Below are positions 1 to 8,652 of a stretch of 8,652 nucleotides of DNA, in pieces. The notes below the pieces were generated by a model. The model saw nothing but the letters and a program-made list of their open reading frames with translations, was not told the DNA's origin and searched no databases. The stretch is from Thermoleophilia bacterium. GTDB taxonomy: Bacteria; Actinomycetota; Thermoleophilia; Gaiellales; SKUG01. The DNA is taken from assembly GCA_007122215.1 (NCBI GenBank), contig SKUG01000250.1, positions 1 through 8,652 on the forward strand, given 5' to 3'. Position numbers and translations under genes: made by a program. Position 1 is the first letter of the stretch. Each line of letters opens with the position of its first letter.

Positions 1-244
1 CCTGCAGGTGGCGTCGCAGCGCCCGCGTGCGACGCCACGCTGCCCGGGCCTTGCCGGCCCGGCTCGCCCCGCCGTGGCGGCCGACCTGGACGGCATCGAC
101 GCCGCGCGCCCCTGCGAGCTCCACGGCCTGCCCGAAGTCGCGGACGGTCACGTGGACCTCGTGCCCGTCCCTGCGCAGGCCCTCGACGAGCGGTCCCAGC
201 ACCGTCACGTGCGGGGCGTTGGTGAGGTCGACGTGCAGCCGCAC
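1..244 (-). CDS. DUF354-family protein, N-terminal fragment (probable GT-B-like glycan enzyme)
   Basis: The minus strand is open from a GTG at 244 to the window edge, giving 81 residues of a gene that continues beyond position 1. The protein begins VRLHVDLTNAPHV, followed by GHEVHVTVRDFGQAVEL and VGRHGG. This matches the start of DUF354 proteins as I know them: a short strand, D-x-TNAPHV, an amphipathic helix, GHEV-x-VT-x-RDF, then a G-x-HGG loop. The family is related to GT-B-fold sugar enzymes of the UDP-GlcNAc 2-epimerase/glycosyltransferase type, but its reaction is poorly defined. GTG at 244 is chosen because the family motif starts immediately there; its ribosome binding site is weak. 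It lies 17 nt downstream of the aminotransferase stop on the same strand, so the two are probably co-transcribed and act on a surface glycan or nucleotide sugar. The catalytic C-terminal half is not visible. Confidence 0.72.
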   Translation of the reverse strand, partial: MRLHVDLTNAPHVTVLGPLVEGLRRDGHEVHVTVRDFGQAVELAGARGVDAVQVGRHGGASRAGKARAAWRRTRALRRHLQ

Positions 245-261
245 GGGCAGCAGCCCAGGCC

Positions 262-1374
262 TCAGGCGCCGGCGATGGCAGGACGTGCCGCCCGCACCGC
301 TGCCACCACCTCGTCGGCCTCGGCCGTGGTCATCGTCGGGTAGATCGGCAGCGCCACGCCCTCGGCCGCCAGCTGCTCGGTGACCGGCAGGTCGCCGGGT
401 GTGTACCCGAGGTCGGCGTAGACCGGCTGCAGGTGGTGCGGGTTGCCGTAGTAGACGGTCGCCCCGATGCCCTGCTCCCGGAGCTGTTCCACCAGCCCGT
501 CGCGGTCATCGCTGCGGACCACGTGCAGGTGGTAGGTGTGCTCCCGGCCCGCAGGGGTTGGCGGCAGCTCCACGAGCTCGCCCAGCCCGGCCTGCCGGTA
601 GTGGTCGGCGATCCCGCGCCGGGCGGCGTTCCAGCCGTCGAGCTCGGGCAGCAGCAGCCGCAGCACGCCCGCCTGGATCTCGTCCAGCCGGGAGTTGTAG
701 CCGATGTGGTGGAAGACCTGCTTGTCCTTCGAGCCGTGGAAGCGCAGCATGCGGGCCAGCTCGGCCACGTCGTCGCGATCGGTGGCGACCAGGCCGCCAT
801 CCCCGAAGCCGCCGAGGTTCTTGGTCGGGAAGAAGCTGAAGGTGGCCGCATCGCCGAGGCTGCCGCAGCGGCGCCCCTGCCAGGTGGATCCGAAGGCCTG
901 TGCCGCATCCTCGACGATGGCGAGCCCATGCTCGTCGGCGATCTCCTGCAGCGCGTCCATGTCCGCCGCCAGGCCGAAGAGGTGCACGGGCATGATCGCC
1001 TTCGTGGCGCCGCTGATGACGCTGCGCACCGACTCCGGGTCGAGGGTGCAGGTCTCGTCGACGTCCGCGAACACGGGGCGGGCTCCCACCGCGCTGATCG
1101 ACTCCGGCGTTGCGTAGAAGGTGTAGGCCGGGCAGATCACCTCGTCCCCCGGGCCGATGCCGAGCGCCCGCAGCGCGATGCTCAGGGCATCGGTGCCGTT
1201 GCCGACCCCGATGCAGTGCCGCACGCCCAGGTACGCGGCAGCCTCCTGCTCGAAGGCGGTGACGTGCTCGCCGAGGATGAAGCGCCCGCCGTCGATGATC
1301 GACAGCACCCGCTCGCGGACCTGGTCGATCAGCGGCTCGTATTGGGCGCGCGTGTTCATGAGGGGGACGGGCAT
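262..1374 (-). CDS. DegT/DnrJ/EryC1/StrS-family PLP-dependent sugar aminotransferase
   Basis: The 370-residue product is full length for this family, which transfers an amino group (usually from glutamate) to a keto group of a nucleotide-activated sugar in the cytoplasm. Visible landmarks are the N-terminal GRFILGEHVTAFE segment, the cofactor-binding loop GNGTDAL, the PLP-ring aspartate in VEDAAQA (D156), and the Schiff-base lysine in SFFPTKNLGG (K185), followed by GDGG. NSRLDEIQAG and the C-terminal ALPIYPTMT are also typical. The ATG at 1374 is preferred because GGAG lies 6 nt upstream of it on the minus strand (plus 1381-1384) and the family fold starts there. The open frame extends to 1716, but that part is antisense to the next gene and has no family similarity. 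The exact substrate cannot be told; the layout resembles WbpE- or FdtB-like enzymes. A DUF354 gene follows 17 nt downstream, which supports a glycan role. Confidence 0.93.
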   Translation of the reverse strand: MPVPLMNTRAQYEPLIDQVRERVLSIIDGGRFILGEHVTAFEQEAAAYLGVRHCIGVGNGTDALSIALRALGIGPGDEVICPAYTFYATPESISAVGARPVFADVDETCTLDPESVRSVISGATKAIMPVHLFGLAADMDALQEIADEHGLAIVEDAAQAFGSTWQGRRCGSLGDAATFSFFPTKNLGGFGDGGLVATDRDDVAELARMLRFHGSKDKQVFHHIGYNSRLDEIQAGVLRLLLPELDGWNAARRGIADHYRQAGLGELVELPPTPAGREHTYHLHVVRSDDRDGLVEQLREQGIGATVYYGNPHHLQPVYADLGYTPGDLPVTEQLAAEGVALPIYPTMTTAEADEVVAAVRAARPAIAGA

Positions 1375-1460
1375 GCTCGGCTCCACGGGTCGTTGGCTCG
1401 CAAGCCTACCGCAGGCCCGGTCCCGGATTCGCCACAGCCACTGGCGGGTACCGGCAGGAC
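1375..1460. promoter_or_regulatory. Divergent intergenic region with promoters expected for both flanking genes
   Basis: These 86 nt separate the divergently transcribed aminotransferase and the two-helix membrane protein, so both transcripts probably start here or just beyond. On the minus strand a TAGGCT hexamer (plus 1403-1408) preceded by TGCGG could be a -10 element for the aminotransferase, about 30 nt from its ATG. I see no convincing -35 partner and no clear plus-strand -10, so the assignment rests mainly on gene layout. Confidence 0.3.
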
Positions 1461-2216
1461 ATGCACCCGCAGCTTCGCTTCGCCGTCCGAGCCACCCTCG
1501 TCGTGGTGGCGTGGAGGTCTGCGTCGGAGATCCTCGAGCGGCGCCAGCGCTCCCAGTCTGCGAGGCGGCGAGCCAGCCAGCCCGCACCCGAGGACGACCT
1601 GCCGGCACCGCCTGCCGACAGGGACGGTGCCGAGCCGGCCCCGGGGCAGGTGCAGCCAGGCGACGCGTCCGCTCCCGGGCATCCCCGTGGTGACGTTCCC
1701 GAGCGGGTGCTGTCACGCACGCGCGCCGCGGAGCAGCTGCCCCGGCGCTGGATGCGCGTCGGCGCCGTCAAGGCAGCCTGTGCCGTGACGGGCCTGCTGG
1801 GCCTGGTCGCCAGCGTCACGGCCGTGCTCCAGCCCGTCTCCACGGGCGCGACGCTCCTGCTGGCCGGGGGCATCATCGCGATCGCCGGCTCCCTGGGCGG
1901 CGTGGTCCTTGCACAGCGCGCCAGCCCGCGAGCGGTCCCGGAATCCCCTGACGTAGCGACGGTGTCGGCACGGGCGGGGGGCAGCACCGGCCCGGTAGCG
2001 GGAGCATCGTCCGACGGCGAGGCCGGCGACGGGGGCGGGACAGGGCCCCAGAGGGCCGGTGACGGTGCTGGTGCGGGCGCCACGCCTGCCGGCGGGCCCG
2101 AGGCCGATGACCTGCCCCCGGCCGAGATCCCGATGCGCACGACCGGCGAGATGCTCAGCCTCGTTGCCCGCCAGGTCGGCACGCTCCCGGCCCGGGCGGC
2201 GCGTCGCTGGGACTGA
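1461..2216 (+). CDS. Hypothetical two-helix membrane protein with Pro/Ala/Gly-rich flanks
   Basis: I do not recognise this 251-residue protein. A basic N-terminal stretch (residues 1-40, including ERRQRSQSARRR) and a proline- and acid-rich linker (about 40-80) lead to two hydrophobic helices at about 102-123 and 128-151. The helices are separated by a short QPVSTG turn, which suggests a helical hairpin in the membrane. Residues 155-220 are low-complexity Gly/Ala/Ser/Asp and probably disordered. The last 30 residues (from AEIPMRTTGEML) look like a short amphipathic helix. Third codon positions are strongly G/C, which supports real coding over this span. The ATG at 1461 has only a poorly spaced AGGA before it, so the true start could be downstream; the ATG at codon 98, just before the first helix, is one alternative. 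The gene lies upstream of the cox operon on the same strand, separated by 144 nt, so a functional link is only a guess. Confidence 0.58.
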   Translation: MHPQLRFAVRATLVVVAWRSASEILERRQRSQSARRRASQPAPEDDLPAPPADRDGAEPAPGQVQPGDASAPGHPRGDVPERVLSRTRAAEQLPRRWMRVGAVKAACAVTGLLGLVASVTAVLQPVSTGATLLLAGGIIAIAGSLGGVVLAQRASPRAVPESPDVATVSARAGGSTGPVAGASSDGEAGDGGGTGPQRAGDGAGAGATPAGGPEADDLPPAEIPMRTTGEMLSLVARQVGTLPARAARRWD

Positions 2217-2311
2217 CCCTCGCATGTCGTGTCCGGGTCGCGCGATCCTCCGGTGTTGGTCTGGAGCGCGGCATGGCGATCGGCCCCGGCCACGCATCCC
2301 GGGCGCTGATG

Positions 2312-2317
2312 TAGTAT
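2312..2317 (+). promoter_or_regulatory. Candidate -10 element of the cox operon promoter
   Basis: The 144-nt gap at 2217-2360 is the only sizeable non-coding stretch before coxB. It contains TAGTAT, an unusually A/T-rich hexamer for this DNA that matches the TAnnnT pattern, 43 nt upstream of the coxB ATG and preceded by TGATG. No good -35 hexamer is seen at 16-19 nt. The nearby CGCCGGCG palindrome (2318-2325) may be incidental. Apart from this I see nothing definite in the gap. Confidence 0.3.
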
Positions 2318-2360
2318 CGCCGGCGGATACGACCGTGCCACACGAACGGGTGCAACGCGC

Positions 2361-3334
2361 ATGAGCAGCGGCAAGAAGATCTTCCTCTGGGTGACCTACT
2401 ACGTCATCGCCTTCGTCGTCTCGATGGCGCTGGTCTCGATCCCCGACTGGTTCGGGGCCGAGGGCGGCGTGCTGACCACCGAGGGGCAGCGCATCGACAA
2501 CCTGTTCTGGGGCATGGTCATCCTGTCCGTGGCGATCCTCTCGGTCATCCTCGCCACCATGACGTTCGCGCTCATCCACTTCCGGGCAGGGCCGCGTGAC
2601 ACCGGTGACGGCAAGTACATGCACGGCAACAACGCCATGGAGCTGGGCTGGATCGTGGTGCCGACGATCATCGTGCTGGCGCTGTCGTGGATCAGCTACG
2701 AGGTCCTCGTCGACAACGACCAGGTCCTGGCCGAGGGCGCCGGGGAGCGCCACGACCGTGGCGGAGTGCTCGAGGTCGACGTGATCGGCTTCCAGTACGG
2801 CTGGGAGTTCGCGTACCCCGAGGTCGGCGTCGCCACGCTCACCAACTACGTGATTCCCGTCGACGAGCCCGTCGTCTACAACGTCACGGCCCGCAAGTAC
2901 GGCATGGACCCCGACGGCGGGGTGCGCCCCGACGTGATCCACTCCTTCTGGGTTCCCGCATCCCGCATCAAGCAGGACGGCGTTCCCGGCTACTGGTCGG
3001 CGCGCTCCTGGACGGCGGAGCGCACGGGGACATTCGACATCGTCTGCGCCGAGCTCTGCGGCGCGCTCCACTACCAGATGCTGGGCGAGGTCTGCGTGGT
3101 CGAGCGCGGCGTCTACGATGCCTGGCTGGTCGAGCTCGGCGAGGCGACCACCGACTCCGACACCGCCGGCAGCGTGAGCTACCCCTGCTCGCCCGAGGGC
3201 GAGGAGCAGACCCTGGCGGTTCGCAGCTACCAGAACGACGACGAGCTGCTGGGCATCTTCACCGAGGAGCAGGGCCTCCTGCTCGAGTCAACCCTTGAGG
3301 CGAGCATGCCTGCAGCCAAGAAGGATACGTCAGC

Positions 3335-3338
<4 letters not shown>
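2361..3338 (+). CDS. coxB: Cytochrome c oxidase subunit II (CuA subunit)
   Basis: This 325-residue subunit takes electrons from cytochrome c at the outer membrane face and passes them through the binuclear CuA centre to haem a in subunit I. All CuA ligands are visible: H194 (in VIHSFWVP), then C229, E231, C233, H237 and M240 in CAELCGALHYQM. Hydrophobic segments lie at about 7-27 (signal or extra anchor, with no lipobox cysteine), 49-73 and 96-116; the cupredoxin domain follows from about 137. The usual aromatic QW-x-W motif reads QYGW (145-148), so the residue matching Paracoccus Trp121 is Tyr146. There is no CXXCH, so no cytochrome c domain is fused. After the cupredoxin domain comes an acidic tail of about 65 residues (roughly 261-325) with a lone Cys276. 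The ATG at 2361 begins a hydrophilic MSSGKK just before the first helix; its ribosome binding site is weak. The stop overlaps the coxA start by 4 nt (ATGA), so the two are translationally coupled. Confidence 0.96.
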
Positions 3339-5505
<2,167 letters not shown>

Positions 5506-5509
<4 letters not shown>

Positions 5510-6159
5510 CTGCCACCCCCGTCACGCACGATCCCGCGGACGTCCACCACGACGACCACGACCACCCGCCGCCCTCGCACTCGTCGAGCAGGCACCCGTG
5601 GGGCATCATCGGGATCTACACGTTCATCATCTCGGAGATCGCCCTGTTCGGGTCGTTCTTCATGGCCTACTTCATCATCCGGGTCATCGGGGCGGTGGAC
5701 TACGCCGAGTGGCAGGAGGCCTTCGCGCAGGCCATCCCGCTGGAGATCGCGCTGATCAACACCGCGATCCTGCTCTCGAGCTCGATCTGGATCTGGTTCG
5801 CCGAGCGCGGCTTCAAGCAGGGCAACAAGCGAGCGCTCGTCTTCTGGCTGTCGATGACGATCCTCTTTGGCTCGGTGTTCCTGGGCATACAGATCTACGA
5901 GTATGCCGAGCTCGTCACCCACAAGGACATCGGTCCGTCGAGCAACGCATTCTCCTCGGTGTTCTTCATGATCACGGGGCTCCACGGCTCCCACGTGCTG
6001 GTCGGGCTGATCCTGCTGGGGATGCTGCTCGTCCGCGCCGTGAAGGGCCGCTACGAGCTCGGAACGCATCCGCCGCAGGGGTTCATGGCCTCGGTCATCT
6101 ACTGGCACTTCGTGGACGTCGTCTGGATCGTCGTGCTGACCACGCTCTACCTGCTCTGA
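5506..6159 (+). CDS. coxC: Cytochrome c oxidase subunit III
   Basis: This 217-residue integral membrane subunit binds subunit I and in this family stabilises proton uptake and turnover; it carries no redox cofactor. Five helices are visible at about 34-60, 77-99, 110-132, 149-175 and 193-216, the usual count for the short bacterial form that lacks the first two helices of the seven-helix version. Signature segments are SEIALFGSFFMAYF, MITGLHGSHVLVG and IYWHFVDVVWIVV. The N-terminal tail is histidine- and aspartate-rich, with seven His in residues 8-30, and faces an aqueous side. The start is ATG 5506, supported by AGGAG at 5493-5497 (8-nt spacing) and a 4-nt ATGA overlap with the coxA stop. 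The frame remains open upstream to 5302, but that part is antiphase to coxA and is not the start. It is the third gene of the B-A-C operon. Confidence 0.95.
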
Positions 6160-6169
6160 GCAGCCGCCG

Positions 6170-6772
6170 ATGGACGCAGCTGCACCATCGCGCGGCAGGG
6201 CACACCCGCTGGTGGTCGTGCTCGCCGCCGCCGGCCTAGCCCTGCTGCTGGCTGCCGCTGGTTCGGTGGTGGCGCGCGAGCTGGGGCTGCGGGTGGCGCA
6301 TGTGCCGGTCCTCCACGGCGGCACGCCCGGCGACGGCGTCCCGATGCTCCAGCTCTCGGGGCGCTCCGGGATCGAGCCCCCCGTCCCGGCGACCGTCGTC
6401 GATGGCGGTGCCGGCACCACGCTGCTGCTGGCCACGTGCGCGGACTGCACCGGGGGAGACGTCTATGGCAGCGTGCTGCAGCGGCTCTCGCCGGCCGTGC
6501 TCGAGCACGACGGGATTGCGGTCCACGTGCTGCTGTGGGGCGGTGATCCCGCGGCGTGGGCCCGCGAGTGGCAGCTGGATCCGCGCGTTCGCCTGCACGC
6601 GGTCTCGCCCGCGGCAGCTGCCACCCTCGCGACCGACATGATGTTCGAGCCCACCATCGGGCACATGCGCCTGATCGACGGCACCGGCACCTGGCGGGCG
6701 AGCTACCCGAGCGCAGGAACCGTGCCGTCGGAGGTCAGTGCCGACCTGCTGGCGGTCGCCGGGGACCGCTGA
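6170..6772 (+). CDS. Membrane-anchored thioredoxin-like protein, possible oxidase assembly factor
   Basis: This 200-residue protein has one N-terminal helix (about 12-34) and then a domain of about 125 residues placed outside the membrane if the helix is a signal anchor. The domain has thioredoxin-fold landmarks: a hydrophobic strand ending in ATCADC (C90 and C93, a CxxC at the start of a helix), a second strand VHVLLWGG, and FEPTIGHMRLIDGTG. In that last segment Pro161 sits where the cis-proline precedes a strand and the D-x-x-G turn. The CxxC lacks the Trp of TlpA and the CxxxCP spacing of Sco proteins, so the family assignment is loose. It starts 10 nt after coxC and is probably the last gene of the operon; its ribosome binding site is weak. 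By position, a role in reducing CuA cysteines or delivering copper to CoxB is plausible (inference). A general thiol-disulfide role is the alternative. Confidence 0.75.
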   Translation: MDAAAPSRGRAHPLVVVLAAAGLALLLAAAGSVVARELGLRVAHVPVLHGGTPGDGVPMLQLSGRSGIEPPVPATVVDGGAGTTLLLATCADCTGGDVYGSVLQRLSPAVLEHDGIAVHVLLWGGDPAAWAREWQLDPRVRLHAVSPAAAATLATDMMFEPTIGHMRLIDGTGTWRASYPSAGTVPSEVSADLLAVAGDR

Positions 6773-6774
6773 CC

Positions 6775-6800
6775 CCGGCCCGCCTGCAACGCCGGGCCGG
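6775..6800 (+). terminator. Hairpin after the cox operon, candidate terminator
   Basis: CCGGCCCG (6775-6782) and CGGGCCGG (6793-6800) form a perfect 8-bp GC stem with a 10-nt loop, starting 2 nt after the last operon stop codon. No T-run follows, so it is not a classical intrinsic terminator, but such T-less hairpins are common in high-GC actinobacteria. It could instead be a 3'-end stabiliser. Confidence 0.42.
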
Positions 6801-6871
6801 CGCAGCCCCGATCATCAGGTGGACGAGGGATGACCCGGGACGCAGCCGGCATCCTGCATGCATGGACCCCG

Positions 6872-6877
6872 GGAGGG
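6872..6877 (+). promoter_or_regulatory. Ribosome binding site that decides the metallopeptidase start
   Basis: GGAGGG lies 9 nt before the ATG at 6887, a near-ideal arrangement. The in-frame ATG at 6830 has GAGGG touching it and no usable spacing. This favours the shorter protein starting MSIAATSPVR. Confidence 0.7.
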
Positions 6878-6886
6878 CCCAGACCG

Positions 6887-7909
6887 ATGTCGATCGCTGC
6901 CACGAGCCCCGTGCGCTTCATGCCCTTCAGCGAGGCAGCAGCGCGTCGCCTCGACGGGATCCAGCGGATCGCCGCCCACACGGCCGCTGCGGACGACCAG
7001 GTTCGATTCGCCGTGGACGGGCTGGACGTGCGCGCCCTGACCCCGGCGGCAGGGGAGGCGTTCTCGGCGCCGTCCACCCGTGACCTGATCGCCGGTGTCG
7101 TCGAGCTGGCAGCCGATGGTCCCGGTCGCCTGCGCACCCTCACCCTTGCCCCCGCCGGTCCCCGGCAGGATGCAGCCATGGCCGCCGACATCCTCGATGG
7201 AGGTCCGCGATCCCTGCGCATGGCTGCGCGGGTGCCCATCGTGGGTGACGCCCTGGTCGGGATCGGCAAGCAGCACCTGCGCGGGGTGAGCATCGGGGTC
7301 GATGGATCGGTGGTCGGAGGCAGCTCGATGACGCTGCGGCTCGACCGGGTGCTGCCGGCCGTGGACCGTGGAGCCTCGGCAGCCGAGCGCGCCGAGGCCA
7401 GGCACCTGATCGGCCACGAGCTCGAGCACGTCCGCCAGGGGGCGATGACGGCAAACCCCACCTGGCTGACCGAGGGCATGGCCGAGGTCGGCGCCGCAAT
7501 TCCCGACCATGCCGGGCGGGTTGCAGGTCGCTTCGCATCGAGGACGGAGCCGATCATGCGGTTCCACGAGGAGACCGTCGACATGCACGCCTACGGTCGC
7601 TTCGCGGAGGCCGCCCTCGGCGTGCTGGAGCTGGGACGCGTGGACCTGGCATCACCCGCTGGCCGGGAGTTCTTCGGGCACGCCCTGCATGGCAGCAACC
7701 GCCAGGCGGTTCCGCGCCTGGCATCCCGGGTCGCCGAGGTCCAGGACCTCGGGCCGCGCGAGGAACGCGACCTGCGGCGGATGCTGGGACGCCAGTCGTA
7801 CGCGTCCTACAACCACCCGCAGGTGCTGGAGCGCTTCGGCATTGGCAGCGAGACCATTCGCCAGGTGCGCGACGGCGTGGCAGCGCGGATGCGCGAGTTC
7901 GCCTTCTGA
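6887..7909 (+). CDS. Putative zinc metallopeptidase, Peptidase_MA-like (HELEH...WLTEG)
   Basis: The 340-residue product has no signal peptide or membrane helix, so it is probably cytoplasmic. Its centre carries HELEH (177-181), a classic HExxH zinc site. After 14 residues comes WLTEGMAE with E196, which fits the third zinc ligand of gluzincins. The pattern GHELEHVRQ...P-x-WLTEG-x-AE resembles Peptidase_MA-like domains, where Trp-Leu-x-Glu-Gly follows the zinc helix. Residues 80-155 look like alternating strands and turns, possibly the substrate-side sheet, and residues 200-340 look mostly helical. I do not recognise the protein as a named family member, and peptidase activity and substrate are unknown. 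The start at 6887 is chosen for its strong ribosome binding site; ATG 6830 would add 19 residues. It follows the cox operon after a hairpin, so it may have its own promoter, and it converges on mqnC. Confidence 0.78.
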   Translation: MSIAATSPVRFMPFSEAAARRLDGIQRIAAHTAAADDQVRFAVDGLDVRALTPAAGEAFSAPSTRDLIAGVVELAADGPGRLRTLTLAPAGPRQDAAMAADILDGGPRSLRMAARVPIVGDALVGIGKQHLRGVSIGVDGSVVGGSSMTLRLDRVLPAVDRGASAAERAEARHLIGHELEHVRQGAMTANPTWLTEGMAEVGAAIPDHAGRVAGRFASRTEPIMRFHEETVDMHAYGRFAEAALGVLELGRVDLASPAGREFFGHALHGSNRQAVPRLASRVAEVQDLGPREERDLRRMLGRQSYASYNHPQVLERFGIGSETIRQVRDGVAARMREFAF

Positions 7910-7936
7910 CCTGCGTGGCCGAGGGGCCCCGGCTGC
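7910..7936. terminator. Short convergent gene junction with GC-rich inverted repeat
   Basis: Only 27 nt separate the stop codons of the metallopeptidase gene and mqnC. The gap contains GGGGCCCC (7923-7930) flanked by GGCCGA and GGCTG, an imperfect inverted repeat that could terminate transcription from both sides. The stem is short and there are no T-runs on either strand, so this is weak. Confidence 0.25.
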
Positions 7937-8652
7937 TCAGCGGTCGTACTCGCGGACGGTGCGGTAGAGCGTGTCGCGCTGCACCGGCTGCTTGCCGAGG
8001 GCCCGGATCGCGTGCACGAAGTCGTCGACGCTGGCACGGAAGGTCGTGCCGGCGCTGGAGACGACGTTCTCCTCGATCATGATCGAGCCCAGGTCATCGG
8101 CCCCGAAGTCCAGCGCTGCCTGGCCGACCTTCAGGCCCTGCGTCACCCAGCTCGACTGCACGTGCGGGACGTTGTCCAGGTAGATGCGGCTCACGGCCTG
8201 GGTGAGCAGGTAGTCCACCGGGGTCGGGCGATGCGGCAGCTCCGGGGCCAGGGGGACGTCGCCGGACGCGAGGCGCTGCGCAGTCTCGGTCTCGCCCGGC
8301 TGGAAGGTCCAGCTGATGAAGGCACGGAAGCCCCCCGTGGCATCCTGGGTCTCGCGGATGCGCTGCATGTGCTCGACCCGCTCGGGCAGCATCTCCACGT
8401 GCCCGTACATCATCGAGGCCGAGGTCGACATCCCCAGCCGGTGGGCGTGCTGCATCACGCCGAGCCAGTCATCGGTCTTCGTCTTCTTGGGCGCGAGGAT
8501 GCGGCGCACGCGCTCGACGAGGATCTCGGCGCCGCCGCCGGGCAGCGAGTCCATGCCGGCATCGCGCAGGGTCGAGAGCACCTCCGGCACGGGCATGCGC
8601 GAGCGGCGGGAGATGTGCTGCACCTCCGGCGGGCTCAGCGCGTGCAGGTGGA
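7937..8652 (-). CDS. mqnC: Cyclic dehypoxanthinyl futalosine synthase MqnC, C-terminal part
   Basis: The last 237 residues of a radical-SAM enzyme are present; its start lies beyond the right edge. MqnC cyclises dehypoxanthine futalosine in the futalosine pathway of menaquinone synthesis, in the cytoplasm. The fragment opens with HLHALSPPEV, then has SLPGGGAEIL, the APKK segment, MMYGHVEMLPERVEH, a TGGFRAFISWTFQPGETE stretch, and SSWVTQGLKVGQ followed by LGSIMIEENVVSSAG. The SPPE and WTFQPG motifs separate MqnC from its paralogue MqnE and from CofH, which share the general layout. The CxxxCxxC cluster site, expected nearer the N-terminus, cannot be checked here. The protein ends in TLYRTVREYDR, the usual place, so the C-terminus is intact. 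It converges on the metallopeptidase gene. Menaquinone from this pathway would feed the respiratory chain that ends in the oxidase encoded at 2361-6159. Confidence 0.93.
   Translation of the reverse strand, partial: HLHALSPPEVQHISRRSRMPVPEVLSTLRDAGMDSLPGGGAEILVERVRRILAPKKTKTDDWLGVMQHAHRLGMSTSASMMYGHVEMLPERVEHMQRIRETQDATGGFRAFISWTFQPGETETAQRLASGDVPLAPELPHRPTPVDYLLTQAVSRIYLDNVPHVQSSWVTQGLKVGQAALDFGADDLGSIMIEENVVSSAGTTFRASVDDFVHAIRALGKQPVQRDTLYRTVREYDR

Noticed and set aside
8..383. Two overlapping plus-strand open frames at the left edge
   Set aside because: They lie antisense to the DUF354 fragment and the aminotransferase C-terminus, both supported by family motifs.
1375..1716. Upstream extension of the aminotransferase frame by 114 codons
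   Set aside because: The extra part is low-complexity Arg/Pro/Gly sequence with no family similarity and is antisense to the membrane protein gene. The ATG at 1374 has a good GGAG site and matches the normal family start.
433..1788. Plus-strand open frame of 451 codons across the aminotransferase
   Set aside because: It is the complementary frame of a well-supported minus-strand enzyme and shows no recognisable motifs.
2217..2360. Possible riboswitch or small RNA in the gap before coxB
   Set aside because: I found only a short CGCCGGCG palindrome and an A/T-rich hexamer, with no extended stem set or known aptamer consensus.
1713..3071. Minus-strand open frame of 452 codons over the membrane protein gene and coxB
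   Set aside because: It is antisense to the CuA subunit gene, with His/Asp/Arg-rich composition typical of shadow frames in GC-rich DNA.
6830..6886. Earlier ATG for the metallopeptidase gene
   Set aside because: GAGGG directly abuts this ATG, leaving no spacer, while the ATG at 6887 has GGAGGG at 9 nt. It remains possible but is less likely.

Overview
The window is GC-rich throughout (roughly 70% by eye), with G or C favoured at third codon positions, 4-nt ATGA gene overlaps and GGAG-type ribosome binding sites. Together with an aa3-type cytochrome c oxidase and the futalosine route to menaquinone, this suggests a high-GC Gram-positive-like bacterium, most likely an Actinomycetota lineage. 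That placement is inference, and another high-GC phylum such as Chloroflexota is not excluded. I saw no rRNA, tRNA, CRISPR array, insertion sequence or att-like repeat.

Left block (1-1374, minus strand): a DegT/DnrJ/EryC1/StrS-type PLP sugar aminotransferase is followed by the first 81 codons of a DUF354-family protein (related to GT-B glycosyltransferases), which runs off the left edge. This looks like the end of a glycan or nucleotide-sugar operon. An 86-nt divergent gap leads to a plus-strand hypothetical protein (1461-2216) with two membrane helices and long disordered Pro/Ala/Gly-rich flanks.

Central block (2361-6772, plus strand): a compact respiratory operon, coxB-coxA-coxC, encodes subunits II, I and III of a haem-copper cytochrome c oxidase. 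B/A and A/C overlap by 4 nt. A small membrane-anchored thioredoxin-like protein with a TCADC site follows 10 nt after coxC. Subunit II has a complete CuA site but no fused cytochrome c domain. Subunit I has all haem and CuB ligands and the K-channel lysine. Its helix VI reads FYSHPAVY, so the proton-channel glutamate is replaced and the Tyr-Ser pair of type A2 oxidases is present. Subunit I also carries an unusual N-terminal extension of about 175 residues with four predicted helices before the oxidase core. A GC-rich hairpin follows the operon.

Right block: a plus-strand gene (6887-7909) encodes a soluble protein with a HELEH...WLTEG signature, probably a Peptidase_MA-like zinc metallopeptidase of unknown role. 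It converges, with a 27-nt gap, on the C-terminal two thirds of mqnC (minus strand, continuing past the right edge), a menaquinone (futalosine pathway) enzyme. Menaquinone synthesis and the oxidase belong to the same respiratory chain, though mqnC is not in the cox operon.

The features most worth a second look are the four-helix extension of CoxA, the A2 signature in an oxidase without fused cytochrome c, the Tyr at the usual electron-entry Trp of CoxB, the operon-linked thioredoxin-like protein and the orphan metallopeptidase.
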